Shown: positions 52,833 through 52,928 of the stretch, one piece after another
Layout: every line of letters begins with the position of its first letter
How positions within the stretch are numbered: the first letter of the stretch is position 1
From: an uncultured Prevotellaceae bacterium
GTDB lineage: Bacteria > Bacteroidota > Bacteroidia > Bacteroidales > Bacteroidaceae
Assembly (NCBI GenBank): GCA_900557555.1
Contig: USTH01000005.1
Location: forward strand, 1 to 52,928
Length of the DNA: 52,928 bases
Direction: 5' to 3'
Position numbers and translations under genes: made by a program
Notes under the pieces: generated by a model
The model's database searches: none
What the model was told of the DNA's origin: nothing
Seen by the model: only the letters and a program-made list of their open reading frames with translations

Positions 52833-52928
52833 ATGAGAAAAATTTACTGTTTGGTTTGTTGACGCTATTGTCAATGACACTTTGCGGCATTGCTGCGGTG
52901 GCACAGTCTGTTACTGTAAACAACATTG
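52833..52928 (+). CDS. Start of exported protein, cut by window edge, apparent frameshift
   Basis: From the ATG the frame meets a TGA after nine codons. One extra A in the five-A run at 52838-52842 would instead give MRKNLLFGLLTLLSM followed by TLCGIAAVAQSVTVNNI, a clean signal peptide with cleavage after VAQ. So this is probably the 5' end of an exported protein with a one-base deletion, a sequencing error, or a slippery-tract switch. The family cannot be told from 30 residues. Confidence 0.5.

Overview
The window looks like a Bacteroidales chromosome, most likely Prevotella or a close relative. I base this on: the Bacteroidetes-type promoter (TTTG, about 19 bases, TANNTTTG) repeatedly placed ahead of genes; weak Shine-Dalgarno sequences; lipoproteins with Cys after short signal peptides; a C10 (interpain/streptopain-type) protease; dockerin and leucine-rich surface-protein debris; and the gene order ilvD-ilvB-ilvN-acyl-ACP thioesterase-ilvC. 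No rRNA, tRNA or CRISPR array was recognised.

Region 1 (1-10.6 kb) is accessory and reads as a defence island. It holds a tightly packed four-gene minus-strand operon (Rsm22-like methyltransferase, compact SF1 helicase, a 789-residue protein I do not recognise, and a DUF1848 protein with a C-terminal CX3CX2C cluster). Next come an Abi-family HEPN gene, a broken LRR/dockerin surface-protein gene, and an AbiL-type pair (OLD-like ATPase plus RloB-like protein). The four-gene operon is my best candidate for an undescribed system.

Region 2 (11-31.5 kb) is mostly core: GH89 alpha-N-acetylglucosaminidase next to an HGSNAT-like membrane acetyltransferase, a C10 protease with a beta-helix tail, greA, an Hsp20 gene with a near-perfect sigma-54 promoter, a fasciclin lipoprotein with a GH127 enzyme, nagA, then coaX-OMP-lptC-ppiD (cell envelope) and two uncharacterised exported proteins.

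Region 3 (31.5-38.5 kb) is the branched-chain amino acid operon, preceded by an unusual array of four palindromes at exactly 22-bp spacing. Region 4 (38.5-43.2 kb) is a small accessory insert bracketed by a duplicated ilvC 3' end: an XRE regulator, an AlbA-type ATP-binding protein and a dead IS982 transposase, followed by an AAA_14/DUF4143 ATPase with a paired palindromic operator. Region 5 (43.2-52.9 kb) carries a CusCBA-like metal efflux operon, a beta-helix lipoprotein, a small membrane protein, a ROK glucokinase and the start of an exported protein cut by the window edge.

A family of about 180-190 bp interspersed repeats with terminal inverted repeats (core CCCAAATCGGTCATTAGG) runs through the intergenic spaces: six full-length copies in both orientations, and at least four fragments. 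They explain most of the otherwise empty DNA in the window.
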